Assembly (NCBI RefSeq): GCF_001984175.1
Contig: NZ_MTQP01000047.1
Coordinates: 62,001-126,000 of the forward strand
Source of the DNA: Saccharothrix sp. ALI-22-I
Lineage (GTDB): Bacteria; Actinomycetota; Actinomycetes; Mycobacteriales; Pseudonocardiaceae
Direction of reading: 5' to 3'
Length of the DNA stretch: 64,000 bases
The notes below the pieces were generated by a model that ran no database searches, had not been told where the DNA came from, and saw only the letters and a list, made by a program, of their open reading frames with translations. Positions 18,665-26,629 of this stretch are shown here, piece by piece. Made by a program: the position numbers and the translations under genes. How positions within the stretch are numbered: the stretch's first letter is position 1; each line of letters starts with the position of its first letter.

Positions 18665-19325
18665 GTGTCAGCTGAGAGGAAGCGCGTCGCCGTCGTCGGC
18701 GTCGGAACGATGGGCAGCCAGGCCGCCTGGCGGCTGGCGGCTGGCGGCGCGGGGCGCCGAGGTGGTCGGCTACGACCGGTTCGCCCCCGGCCACGACCGC
18801 AGTGCCGCCGGCGGCGAGACCCGGATCTTCCGCAGCGCGCACTTCGAGGACTCGCGGTACGTCCCGCTGCTCAAGCACGCCGACGTCCTGTGGGAGCAGC
18901 TCCAGCGGGAGACCGGCCATGAGCTGCGCCGTCTGACCGGGTGTCTGCTGATGGGGCGGACCGAGCACCACCAGATGGCCACCGTCCTGCAGTCCATCGC
19001 GGAGCACGACCTCGACCACGAGGTGCTGGACGCGGAGTCCCTGGCAAACGCTTCCCGCAGTACCGCATCGAGGACGGCGACGCGGCCGTGCTCGACCGCC
19101 GCGCCGGCTTCATCCGCCCGGAGTTGACGATCCAGACCGCCGCCCGCCGCGCCGAGCAGTTGGGCGCAGTGATCCACCGCTACTCCACGGTCCGCGAGAT
19201 CGTGCCCGTCGCGAACGGCGTCGAGATCCGCACCGACGCCGGCAGCGAACGCTTCGACACCGCCGTCGTCACCCCCGGCCCCTGGGTCAACGACCTGCTG
19301 CCCGACCTGCCGTGGGAAGTGGAAG
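18665..19325 (+). pseudogene. FAD-dependent amine oxidase (MSOX/SolA-like), broken copy
   Basis: GTG at 18665 opens MSAERKRVAVVGVGTMGSQA, an N-terminal Rossmann FAD motif. It parallels the intact gene at 34768-35904, with shared strings such as GYDRFAPGHDRSAAGGETRI and RRLTGCLLMG. A seven-base tandem duplication near 18745 breaks the frame in the first helix, and another shift near 19050 follows DAESLA. After DLPWEVEVRRD (about 19325) the rest is missing and an aspartase end takes over. Only the N-terminal half remains, without the FSGxGFK C-terminal flavin motif. Confidence 0.8.
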
Positions 19326-19475
19326 TCCGCCGCGACCGACATCGCCAAGGAGACCCTCGCCACCCGACGCGGAGTCGCCGAACCCTTCCTGGAGAAGGGC
19401 CTCTCGCCCGCCGACACCCTCGCCGAGCTGCTCCGTCCCGACGTCGTCGCGGGACCCGGTCAAGCCCTGGTGTGA
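19326..19475 (+). pseudogene. Aspartate ammonia-lyase/fumarase-type C-terminal fragment
   Basis: This frame gives ATDIAKETLATRRGVAEPFL, then EKGLSPADTLAELLRPDVV and a stop at 19475. The pattern matches the C-terminal small domain of class II fumarases and aspartases (IAKEA...GRGV.E.VLEKGLL...L..LL.P). It is directly joined to the broken oxidase, so a deletion removed the lyase body. A second fragment of the same family lies at 24815-24990 on the other strand. Confidence 0.6.
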
Positions 19476-19540
19476 CGTGATCAAGCGCGACCTCGACTGA
19501 CGTTCCCCCTCAACCACTCGTAACAGGTCAGGAATTCGCC

Positions 19541-20989
19541 ATGTCTCGACCTCTCCGTGCCCAGACGCGGCCCGTCCCCGAGGCCGCAGTGCTGGAAGGG
19601 CTGCCTCCAGTCCGCGAGGTGAGCGCCGCGGAAGTGGCCGCCCGCATATCCGGTGGCCCCCGTCTCGTCGTCCTCGACGACGATCCGACCGGCACCCAGA
19701 CGGTCGCCGACGTGCCCGTCCTGACTTCCTGGACGGTGGACGACCTGCGCTGGGCGCTGCGCCAGGACAGCGCCGTCTTCTTCGTCCTCACCAACACCCG
19801 CAGCCTGTCCCCTGAGGACGCCGCCGCCCGCAACCGCGAAGTGGTCCGCGCCCTGCACGCGGCGTCGGCGGCCGAGGGCACCGGTTACGTCCTGGCCAGC
19901 CGTGGGGACTCGACGCTGCGCGGCCACTTCCCGCTGGAGACCGATGTCCTCGCCGAAGAGCTGACCGAGATGGACGTCGGAGCTCCGGACGGAGTGGTAC
20001 TGGTCCCCGCCTACATCGAGGCGGGCCGGCTGACCGTCGGCTCCCGCCACTGGATGCGGACCGCCGACGGGCTGCTCCCGGTCGGCGAGAGCGAGTTCGC
20101 CCGCGACGCCACCTTCGGCTACCGCAGCTCCTCGCTGCCCGAGTGGGTCGAGGAGAAGACGGGCGGACGCGTGCCTGCGGACGAGGTCCTGCGCATCACC
20201 CTCGACGACCTGCGCACCGGCGGCCCCGCGCACACCGCGCGACTGCTGTCCTCACTGCGCGGCGGACGCACGGCCGTGGTCGACGCGGTGTGCGACGACG
20301 ATCTGCGGGTGCTCGCCCTGGCCCTCGCAGAGGCGGAGGAGAACGGCACGCGGCTGCTGTACCGGGTCGGGCCGTCCTTCGTCAGGGCCCGCGCCGGACA
20401 GGCGGCGCGGGCACCGCTCACCCCGGCGGAACTGCGCCCGCTGCGCGGGGACGCACCGCACGGTCTCATCGTCGTGGGGTCTCATGTCGCGCTGACGACA
20501 CTGCAGTTGGACCGGCTGCGGGAGCGAGGCGGGATCGCCGAGTACGAGCTGGACGTGGCCCTCCTGCTCGACGAGGAGCGGCGTGACGCCCACATCGCCG
20601 AAGTCGCGACTGCGGCCGCCGGCGCGCTGGACTCGGCCGACGCCGTGATCCGCACCTCTCGCGTGCTGGTGACGGGTGCCGACGCGGACGACAGTCTGGC
20701 GATCTCCCGCCGGGTCTCCGCCGCGCTCGTGGAGGCCGTGCGCCAGGTCAACGCCACCCGGCGGCCCGCTTTCGTCGTCGCAAAGGGCGGTATCACCTCC
20801 AGCGACACCGCCACCCATGGCCTTCAGATCCGCCGTGCCTGGGCCCGGGGCACGCTGCTCCCCGGCATCGTCTCACTCTGGGAGCCCGCGGACGGCCCCG
20901 CGGCCGGCATCCCCTACATCGTCTTCGCCGGGAACGTCGGGGGCACCGACGCGCTCGCCGACGCCCTCGACCTGCTGAGGAGTGCCTGA
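19541..20989 (+). CDS. Four-carbon acid sugar kinase family protein (DUF1537; OtnK/DtnK/DenK-like)
   Basis: A 482-residue intact protein with the two-domain DUF1537 architecture. The N-terminal substrate domain has LDDDPTGTQTVADVPV near residue 46 and RGDSTLRGHFPLE near 127. The C-terminal ATP domain has VAKGGITSSDTATHG near 412 and FAGNVGGTDALA near 465. Characterised members phosphorylate 3-oxo-tetronates, D-threonate, D-erythronate or related acids on a terminal hydroxyl. The TGA overlaps the ATG of the aldolase (TGATG), so kinase and aldolase are coupled. The product would be a phosphorylated oxo-acid sugar, cleaved next. The true substrate is not predictable from sequence alone. Confidence 0.9.
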   Translation: MSRPLRAQTRPVPEAAVLEGLPPVREVSAAEVAARISGGPRLVVLDDDPTGTQTVADVPVLTSWTVDDLRWALRQDSAVFFVLTNTRSLSPEDAAARNREVVRALHAASAAEGTGYVLASRGDSTLRGHFPLETDVLAEELTEMDVGAPDGVVLVPAYIEAGRLTVGSRHWMRTADGLLPVGESEFARDATFGYRSSSLPEWVEEKTGGRVPADEVLRITLDDLRTGGPAHTARLLSSLRGGRTAVVDAVCDDDLRVLALALAEAEENGTRLLYRVGPSFVRARAGQAARAPLTPAELRPLRGDAPHGLIVVGSHVALTTLQLDRLRERGGIAEYELDVALLLDEERRDAHIAEVATAAAGALDSADAVIRTSRVLVTGADADDSLAISRRVSAALVEAVRQVNATRRPAFVVAKGGITSSDTATHGLQIRRAWARGTLLPGIVSLWEPADGPAAGIPYIVFAGNVGGTDALADALDLLRSA

Positions 20990-21852
20990 TGCTGCTGCAC
21001 GGAACCGATGCTTTGAAGGAGGCCGCGGCCACCGGTCACGCCCTGCCCGGGTTCGTCGCCTACAACCTGGAGACGGTCCAGGGCATCACGGCCGCCGCCG
21101 AGGCCGCCGGACGGCCGGTCCTCATCCAGGCGGGCTCCAGCCCCTTCAAGCACGCCGGGCGCGACGCCCTGATGCGGCTGGCGCTGGACGCGGCCGGACA
21201 CTCCGCCGCCCGCCTCGGTGTGCACCTCGATCACAGCCGGGACCTGGACGAGATCATCGCCTGCCTGGAGGCGGGCTACACCTCCGTCATGGTCGATGGC
21301 TCCCATCTGCCGTTCGCCGAGAACATCGCATTGACGAAGGAGGCGGTCCGGCGGACTCGTGACCACGGTGCCTGGGTGGAGGCCGAGCTCGGTGCCCTGC
21401 CGGGCGACGAGGACGTCTCCACCGACGCCGTCGCGCAGGCCGCGGCGATGACCGATCCGCAGCAAGCGGCCGAGTTCGTGGCCGCGACGGGCGTGGACGC
21501 ACTCGCCGTCGCAGTCGGCAACGTCCACGGCTTCACCAAGCACCCGGTCCGCCTGGACCTGGAGCGGCTGGCCGCGATCCACGAGGCCGTACCGGTCCCG
21601 CTCGTCCTGCACGGCGCCAGCGGTCTGCCCGTCGAGGAGCTGCACGGCGCCCTCGCCCGAGGCGTCGCCAAGGTCAACGTCAACGCCGAACTGCGCCGCG
21701 CCTATCTGGAGGCCGTCCGCGTGACCATCCCGTCCGCGTTGCCCGGCTCCGACGCCGTCTCCCTGTGGGCGGCGGGCCGCGTCGCGGTCCGGGACGCCGC
21801 CTTGGACGTCATCGGTCGCCTGAGCCCCCGCGCCGAGGAGGGAAACCCGTGA
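20989..21852 (+). CDS. Class II (zinc) ketose-bisphosphate aldolase family protein
   Basis: A 287-residue TIM-barrel aldolase of the FbaA/KbaY/GatY family. Zinc and substrate motifs are visible: GVHLDHSRDLDEI (HLDH), SVMVDGSHLPFAENI, WVEAELGALPG, AVAVGNVHGFT and LVLHGASGLPVEEL. It overlaps the DUF1537 kinase start-stop. In known acid-sugar pathways the kinase is followed by a PdxA-type dehydrogenase or a class II (adducin-like) decarboxylase. A KbaY-type aldolase instead suggests retro-aldol cleavage of a phosphorylated keto-acid or ketose to dihydroxyacetone phosphate plus a small aldehyde. That step is inference. Confidence 0.9.
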   Translation: MLLHGTDALKEAAATGHALPGFVAYNLETVQGITAAAEAAGRPVLIQAGSSPFKHAGRDALMRLALDAAGHSAARLGVHLDHSRDLDEIIACLEAGYTSVMVDGSHLPFAENIALTKEAVRRTRDHGAWVEAELGALPGDEDVSTDAVAQAAAMTDPQQAAEFVAATGVDALAVAVGNVHGFTKHPVRLDLERLAAIHEAVPVPLVLHGASGLPVEELHGALARGVAKVNVNAELRRAYLEAVRVTIPSALPGSDAVSLWAAGRVAVRDAALDVIGRLSPRAEEGNP

Positions 21853-22016
21853 CCTGAGCTCAGCCCCGCTGAACCCGAGCCGCACCACACCGGCGGAACA
21901 CAAGACCGTCGTACGCCCCCGGCCGTGCGCGTTGCGCGCGGTTCGCACCGCTCTGTCTCGCGCTCTCGTGCCCTCCTCGGCACGCGGGGCCTATACCGCA
22001 TCCTGTTGGAGCCACC

Positions 22017-22727
22017 ATGTCCACCACTGCCTCGATCGCCGTGTTGCACACCAGCCTGCTGTTCGTCACCGTCGATCCGGTCATCAACGACTGCCTCGCG
22101 GAACTCGCGCCCGACGCCAAGGTCCTGCACTTCGTCGACAGCGACGTGCTCGCAGCCGTGATGCGCGACGGTGGGATCTCGCCTGCCAGCACGCAGCGCA
22201 TGGTGCACCTGGCCCAGGCCGCGGAGTCCGCGGGGGCCGACGTCATCTTCTCCGCCTGCTCCTCGGTCGGTCCGGCCATCGACGTGGCCCGACGCCTGGT
22301 CTCCGTCCCGATCGTCAAGATCGACGACGCGATGACCGCGTCAGCGGTCGAAACCGCGGACGCCGTCGGCGTCCTGGCGACGGTCCCCACGACGCTGCCG
22401 CCGACCCGTGCCCTCGTCGAGGAGAAGGCCCGGGCGGCCGGTCGCGACATCACCGTCCAGGAGCGGCTGTGCGAGGGCGCCTTCTCGGTGCTGATGTCCG
22501 GTGACCGCGACCGCCACGACGCGATGGTGCTGGACGGGGCGCGGGCGCTGGCCACCGAGGTCGACGCGATCGTGCTGGCCCAAGCATCCATGGCACGGCT
22601 GGCTCCCGCGATCGCCGAAGCCGTCGGCAAGCCCGTGCTCTCCAGCCCTCGCAGCGGAGCGGAGAACGCGGTACGTGTGCTGCACGAGCAGACGGCTGAA
22701 CCTGTCCATGCCACAGAGAGTGCCTAG
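22017..22727 (+). CDS. Asp/Glu/hydantoin racemase-family protein
   Basis: A 236-residue protein starting MSTTASIAVLHTSLLFVTVD. The family fold is visible from the first catalytic-type loop VIFSACSSVGPAIDVARR and the second DAIVLAQASMARLAPAI. Racemases of this family use two cysteines. The first is present (SACSS), but the second loop reads AQAS, with no cysteine. It may therefore act as an isomerase, decarboxylase or lyase rather than a two-base racemase. It follows the kinase-aldolase pair after a 164-bp gap with no clear terminator, so co-expression is likely. Confidence 0.8.
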   Translation: MSTTASIAVLHTSLLFVTVDPVINDCLAELAPDAKVLHFVDSDVLAAVMRDGGISPASTQRMVHLAQAAESAGADVIFSACSSVGPAIDVARRLVSVPIVKIDDAMTASAVETADAVGVLATVPTTLPPTRALVEEKARAAGRDITVQERLCEGAFSVLMSGDRDRHDAMVLDGARALATEVDAIVLAQASMARLAPAIAEAVGKPVLSSPRSGAENAVRVLHEQTAEPVHATESA

Positions 22728-22737
22728 GCGGACCGCA

Positions 22738-23030
22738 GGACCGAGGAGATCTTCGGTCCGGTGGCTCCCGTCATCCCGTTCGGCAGGGAGGAGGAAGCCG
22801 TCCGCATGGCCAACGACACCCCGTGGGGTCTCGCGGGCTACCTGTTCACTCAGGACGTGGACCACGGCTTCCGTGTGGGCGAGGCCCTCGAAGTCGGCAT
22901 GGTCGGCCTGAACACGGCATCGTGTCCAACCCAGCCGCGCCGTTTGGCGGGGTCAAGGCCTCGGGTCTGGGCCGTGATGGCGGCCGCGTGGCATCGACGA
23001 GTTCCTCGAGTACAAGTACATGGCGGTCCG
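22738..23030 (+). pseudogene. Aldehyde dehydrogenase, C-terminal fragment
   Basis: Fragments in successive frames read EEIFGPVAPVIPFGREEEAV, RMANDTPWGLAGYLFTQDVD, then [19 protein letters not shown] and [12 protein letters not shown]. These are the last 100 residues of a GabD-like aldehyde dehydrogenase, similar to the intact gene at 26630-28081. At least two frame changes lie near 22918 and 22985. The catalytic Cys region is absent. It starts straight after the racemase stop. Confidence 0.75.
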
Positions 23031-23131
23031 CTCCGGGCATAATCCGCCGGCTGCGGCCGAGATGGCCAGAGCCCTGATCCCTCAGGGCCTGAGCGGGGCA
23101 TTTGGCGCTGCTCAGGCCCTGAGTTCGGGGC

Positions 23132-23251
23132 ATCCTCGACGAGCAGGCGGTCGACCGTTTCGACCCGCCCCGGGCGTTCAGCACGTTTCCCGACCTCGCC
23201 GTCGGAGCCGCAGCGGTGCTCACCACCAAGAAGCACGTCGTCAACCACTGA
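23132..23251 (+). pseudogene. Unassigned 3' gene fragment
   Basis: A 39-residue tail reads [20 protein letters not shown], then [19 protein letters not shown] and a natural-looking stop, with good actinobacterial codon bias. It has no start and is preceded by the aldehyde dehydrogenase debris. I do not recognise the family. It is probably the end of another gene of the original cluster. Confidence 0.35.
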
Positions 23252-23286
23252 CCGTGGCCGTCCCCGGCCGGAACACAGGAGCCAGC

Positions 23287-24102
23287 ATGCCGAGGTTCGC
23301 AGCGAACCTGTCCATGATGTACAACGAGCACGATTTCCTCGACCGCTTCGCCGCGGCCTCGGCTGACGGCTTCCAGGCCGTCGAGTACCTCTTCCCCTAC
23401 GCGTACGACGCCGCCGAGCTGCGCCGCCGGCTCGACGACCACGGCCTCGAGCAGGTGCTCTTCAACGCACCTCCCGGAGCGTGGGAGTCCGGAGAGCGCG
23501 GGATGGCGGCACTGCCCGGACGCGAGGCGGAGGTGCGTTCCGGGGTCGACCGGGCGCTGGAGTACGCGGCGGCGCTGGGCTGCCCGCGGGTGCACCTGAT
23601 GGCCGGGCTGGTCCGACCGGACGCGACACCGGTCGAGCGGGCCAAGCACCGCGACACCTACCTGACCAACCTGGCCTGGGCCGCGGAACGGGCCGCCGCA
23701 GCGGGCGTCGACATCCTGATCGAGCCGATCAACGGCCGCGACATGCCCGGATACTTCCTGAGCACCCAGGCCGAGGCCCACGCCGTGGTGCAGGAGGTGG
23801 GAGCCTCGAATCTCAAGGTGCAGCTCGACCTCTACCACTGCCAGATCGTCGAAGGCGACCTCACTGTGACCCTGCGCCGCGACCTGGCAACCGGCCGGGT
23901 CGGTCATCTGCAGATCGCGGGCGTGCCCGACCGGGGTGAGCCCGACCGGGGTGAGTTCAACGTCCGCCACCTGCTCGACGTGGTCGACGAGCTGGGCTTC
24001 GACGGGTGGATCGGCTGCGAGTACCGCCCCCGCGCCGGCACGAGCGAAGGTCTCCGCTGGCTCAACGACTACCGGAGCCACCAAGGGGAAAGCGGATACT
24101 GA
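23287..24102 (+). CDS. 2-oxo-tetronate isomerase/hydroxypyruvate isomerase family (OtnI-like)
   Basis: A 271-residue xylose-isomerase-like TIM barrel beginning [20 protein letters not shown], the N-terminus typical of Hyi/OtnI. Metal and substrate positions appear as [44 protein letters not shown] and WIGCEYRPR. OtnI interconverts 2-oxo- and 3-oxo-tetronates ahead of the DUF1537 kinase OtnK, which fits the kinase 2.3 kb upstream. The six-residue repeat GEPDRGE ([10 protein letters not shown]) is a small in-frame duplication. The start at 23287 follows CAGGAGCCAGC. A longer frame upstream belongs to debris. Confidence 0.85.
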   Translation: MPRFAANLSMMYNEHDFLDRFAAASADGFQAVEYLFPYAYDAAELRRRLDDHGLEQVLFNAPPGAWESGERGMAALPGREAEVRSGVDRALEYAAALGCPRVHLMAGLVRPDATPVERAKHRDTYLTNLAWAAERAAAAGVDILIEPINGRDMPGYFLSTQAEAHAVVQEVGASNLKVQLDLYHCQIVEGDLTVTLRRDLATGRVGHLQIAGVPDRGEPDRGEFNVRHLLDVVDELGFDGWIGCEYRPRAGTSEGLRWLNDYRSHQGESGY

Positions 24103-24455
24103 TCCACCTCGCCGCCGCTGTCTCGGTCGAACGCGAGGCCGACTTCGACCTCGCTGCCGCTTGCGAGGCGTTGGAGAACCGGCGGCGCGCTTCGCCACTC
24201 ATCGCCTGCGGGGCCGCGGGCCACGGAGGGACCCTTCGATCTGGGACTCTCCGTGCGCCCGCCTGCTTTCTGCGCGGCGACGCCGAGCTGTACGGATGGG
24301 ACCGGGCGGCAGCCGCCGGTCTCATCGCCGCATACCCCATCGCTGAGCCGGATTTCCGCCACAGCGCGGTCCTCAGGCCGTCGAGGACATGTGCCTTCTG
24401 GGCAGGTTGCCCTCGCGGGAGGTCTCGACGACGACAGTGCCCTGAGGCATCGGCG
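24103..24455. other. No recognisable gene; convergent gap
   Basis: About 350 bases separate the convergent isomerase (plus) and cupin (minus) genes. The open frames on both strands lack recognisable motifs. I see no convincing terminator hairpin. Confidence 0.45.
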
Positions 24456-24809
24456 TTACGACACGGTCAGGTAGATCTTGCGCACGGTTTCGATGGTCTT
24501 CCAGACACCGACGAAGCCCGGCTTCATGACAAAGCTGTCGCCTGCCTTGTAGACCACCGGCTCACCACCTTCCGGCGTGATTTCGACGACGCCTGAAAGG
24601 ATGTGGCAGAACTCGAAGATCTCACCCTTGATCGAGCGCGTCTCGCCGGGCGTGGCTTCCCAGACACCCGTATTGATCGTTTCCCCGCGGGCGGCGTCCT
24701 GGGCCCAGGTCTTGTAAGTCGGGTCGCCGGAAATCAGGCGCTCCGGCAGCGGGCCGGACTCGCGGGGCGTGAAGGAGGGATTGGTATCGATGGTCTTCAG
24801 GAGCGACAT
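24456..24809 (-). CDS. Cupin-domain protein (117 aa)
   Basis: ATG at 24809 is chosen because GAGGAAAGC precedes it; the longer frame continues into aspartase debris. The protein starts MSLLKTIDTNPSFTPRESGP and is a single cupin barrel. EIFEFCHILSGVVEITPEGG carries motif 1 (the Glu/His metal positions are partly replaced), and GDSFVMKPGFVGVWKTIET is motif 2. It resembles small cupins of the DUF861/ureidoglycine-hydrolase type that accompany amine and amino-acid oxidation genes. The role is unknown. It lies downstream of the FAD oxidase at 25199 on the same strand. Confidence 0.8.
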   Translation of the reverse strand: MSLLKTIDTNPSFTPRESGPLPERLISGDPTYKTWAQDAARGETINTGVWEATPGETRSIKGEIFEFCHILSGVVEITPEGGEPVVYKAGDSFVMKPGFVGVWKTIETVRKIYLTVS

Positions 24810-24814
24810 GCTTT

Positions 24815-24990
24815 CCTCTACTGGTTTGGGAACGACGCAAATCTGGAGCGGACATACCTGCCCGGTGGTGGTGACGGCGTGCCGATCACCGAAGGCGACC
24901 TGATGGGCGACCTCGGCAATCACCGGATTGCCCTTGCCGGGCATGATGCTCGAACCGGCCCGCACCGCGGCGCGGGTGGTGCGACTGTTG
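24815..24990 (-). pseudogene. Aspartase/fumarase signature fragment
   Basis: Upstream of the cupin and in the same frame, the minus strand reads GSSIMPGKGNPVIAEVAHQV, then AFGDRHAVTTTGQ. GSSIMPGKxNP is the signature of the aspartase/fumarase/argininosuccinate-lyase superfamily. The rest of the protein is missing on both sides. With the C-terminal piece at 19326-19475 it suggests one lyase gene broken up by rearrangement. Confidence 0.6.
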
Positions 24991-25198
24991 CGGTCCATCG
25001 AGTATCTCCGACGCCCCGCACGGAGCCCACGCGCGATCCGTCCGTTGCGGGCACGATAATCGGACGTTGTGTCAAGCATGGGGCCGGGAGGCGGCACTCA
25101 CGGCCCCCTCGGCCCAAGGAGATGCTGAAACCTCCGCCGTGTGCTCCCGCAGCGGTGCCCTTCCGGCCGGACTGCGCCGAGGCGGCGGAAGTGCGTGG

Positions 25199-26344
25199 CT
25201 ACCTGGTCTTGAACCGGTCCGGACGCACGAAGTCCAGGCCTTCGATGGTCTGTGCGCCGAGCACCTCGTGTGCGGCGATGTGGCCATAGCCGGTGGCCAT
25301 TTTGAAGCCGTGTCCGGAGAATCCGGTGGCGCAGTAGACCCTGCTGTTCTCATCCAGCCAGCCGAGGAGGGGATTCCTGTCCTCGGTGAAAAGGTCGGGG
25401 AAGGCGTCGGAGCGCACGATGGTGGGGATGAGGCCGGGGAAGAATTCGGTGACGATCTCGGTGGCCTTTTCGATTTCTTCCGGGGTGAGTTCTCTGGGGA
25501 CGGAGTCCGGGTTGGGGGTTGCCCTTCCGCGTCCGTCCAGCGGTCCGTCCACCGATGCCTTGACCGTCACGCCGTCGACGGCGGGTGCGCCGTACATGGA
25601 GCGATCGTCGTACATCCGGCTGAACACGGGGAATTTCTCTGGCGAGAACTGCGTGCCGTCTTGGGCGATGAACCAGGTCAGGATGATCCGTTTGGTTTCC
25701 GTAACGGCCTTGAGGTGGTCGGGCATGAGTCTTCGGGACCAGCCGCCCGAGGCGACGATGACCTTCTCGAACGTCCAGGTTCTGTCGCCGGAGGCGACGA
25801 CCACGCCGTGTCCGGTTTCGGTGATGCTGTCCACGGATGTGTTTTGAAGGACGGCGGCGCCGTTGGCCTGGGCCGCCGCGACTGCAGCGCTGACGGCGCG
25901 GTCGGTGCGCAGAACGCCGGCGCGGGGGTCGTAGATGGCGCAGTCGTCGGGGCGGAGGTTGTGCTGGGGATAGCGTTCCGCCATGTCCTCCCGGCTGAGG
26001 ACGTAGTGCTCGGCTCCGGTGATGCGGGTTGTCTCGAGGACGCTGTTGATGTAGCTGCCGTTCGCCGTCCCGATGGACAGCCCCCCGGTAGGCGTGAGGA
26101 TGTCCTGCCCGGTTTCCGCTTCGAGCTCGGCCCAGAGACTTCGGGAGCGTTCCATGATGGGGTAGTAATCGGGGTTCCCGCGGTAGATCATGCGGAACAG
26201 GCGGGTGTCCCCGCCCACGGCACTGCGGCCGTGGGCGGGGGTGGCGGCCTCGAAGCCCACTACCGAGTCGGACAGCCGGGAGGCCTGCCACAGGGCCATG
26301 CTCCCAATGCTGCCCAAGCCGATGACTGCGAGTTTTGCGTCCAT
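25199..26344 (-). CDS. FAD-dependent amine oxidase (sarcosine/N-methyltryptophan oxidase-like)
   Basis: A 381-residue flavoprotein starting MDAKLAVIGLGSIGSMALWQ, with the Rossmann GxGxxG and an MSOX-type layout. FAD ribose region GFEAATPAHGRSAVGGDTRL, IVASGGWSRRLM in the middle and YCATGFSGHGFKMATGYGHI near the C-terminus are recognisable. MSOX and SolA attach FAD to a Cys in a CMYT-like stretch; here the equivalent DAFPDLFTEDRNPLL has no Cys, so flavin is probably non-covalent or the substrate class differs. It would oxidise a secondary or N-methyl amine to an imine with H2O2 release. A weak AAAGAAACTGCTC precedes the ATG. Confidence 0.85.
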   Translation of the reverse strand: MDAKLAVIGLGSIGSMALWQASRLSDSVVGFEAATPAHGRSAVGGDTRLFRMIYRGNPDYYPIMERSRSLWAELEAETGQDILTPTGGLSIGTANGSYINSVLETTRITGAEHYVLSREDMAERYPQHNLRPDDCAIYDPRAGVLRTDRAVSAAVAAAQANGAAVLQNTSVDSITETGHGVVVASGDRTWTFEKVIVASGGWSRRLMPDHLKAVTETKRIILTWFIAQDGTQFSPEKFPVFSRMYDDRSMYGAPAVDGVTVKASVDGPLDGRGRATPNPDSVPRELTPEEIEKATEIVTEFFPGLIPTIVRSDAFPDLFTEDRNPLLGWLDENSRVYCATGFSGHGFKMATGYGHIAAHEVLGAQTIEGLDFVRPDRFKTR

Positions 26345-26362
26345 GAGAGCAGTTTCTTTCCT

Positions 26363-26628
26363 TTACTCGTGAAGTCCGGCGAGTCTGCTGCCGAATTCGG
26401 CCAGCGGTGATGCCGTCGCTGTGGGGCGCGGATGCCACTCGCGGCGCTGCTGGTGCTCCCAGGTGCCGGGGAAGCCCTTGGCGTGGCTGTCGGGCCAGGC
26501 CTTGCGGATGGCCGGAGTGATGGTCACCCAGGCAGGAGGGCGGCGTAGACGGTGTCCGAGAGGCGTTCGACGAGTGTGGTGGCGGGTGGCCGGTTGCCCC
26601 GGTAGAGGACGACGAGTCGGTCGCGCAT
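26363..26628 (-). pseudogene. Small coupled gene of unknown family, one frameshift
   Basis: The ATG at 26628 lies one base after the aldehyde dehydrogenase stop (TGACATG), so it is translationally coupled. The first frame reads MRDRLVVLYRGNRPPATTLV, ERLSDTVYAALLPG and stops at 26524. The neighbouring frame continues AWVTITPAIRKAWPDSHAKG, then FPGTWEHQQRREWHPRP and ends LAEFGSRLAGLHE at 26363, just before the oxidase start. Codon bias is good in both halves, so one protein of about 87 residues was probably split by a single indel in the CC/GG run near 26530. Family unknown. Confidence 0.5.
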
Positions 26629-26629
26629 G

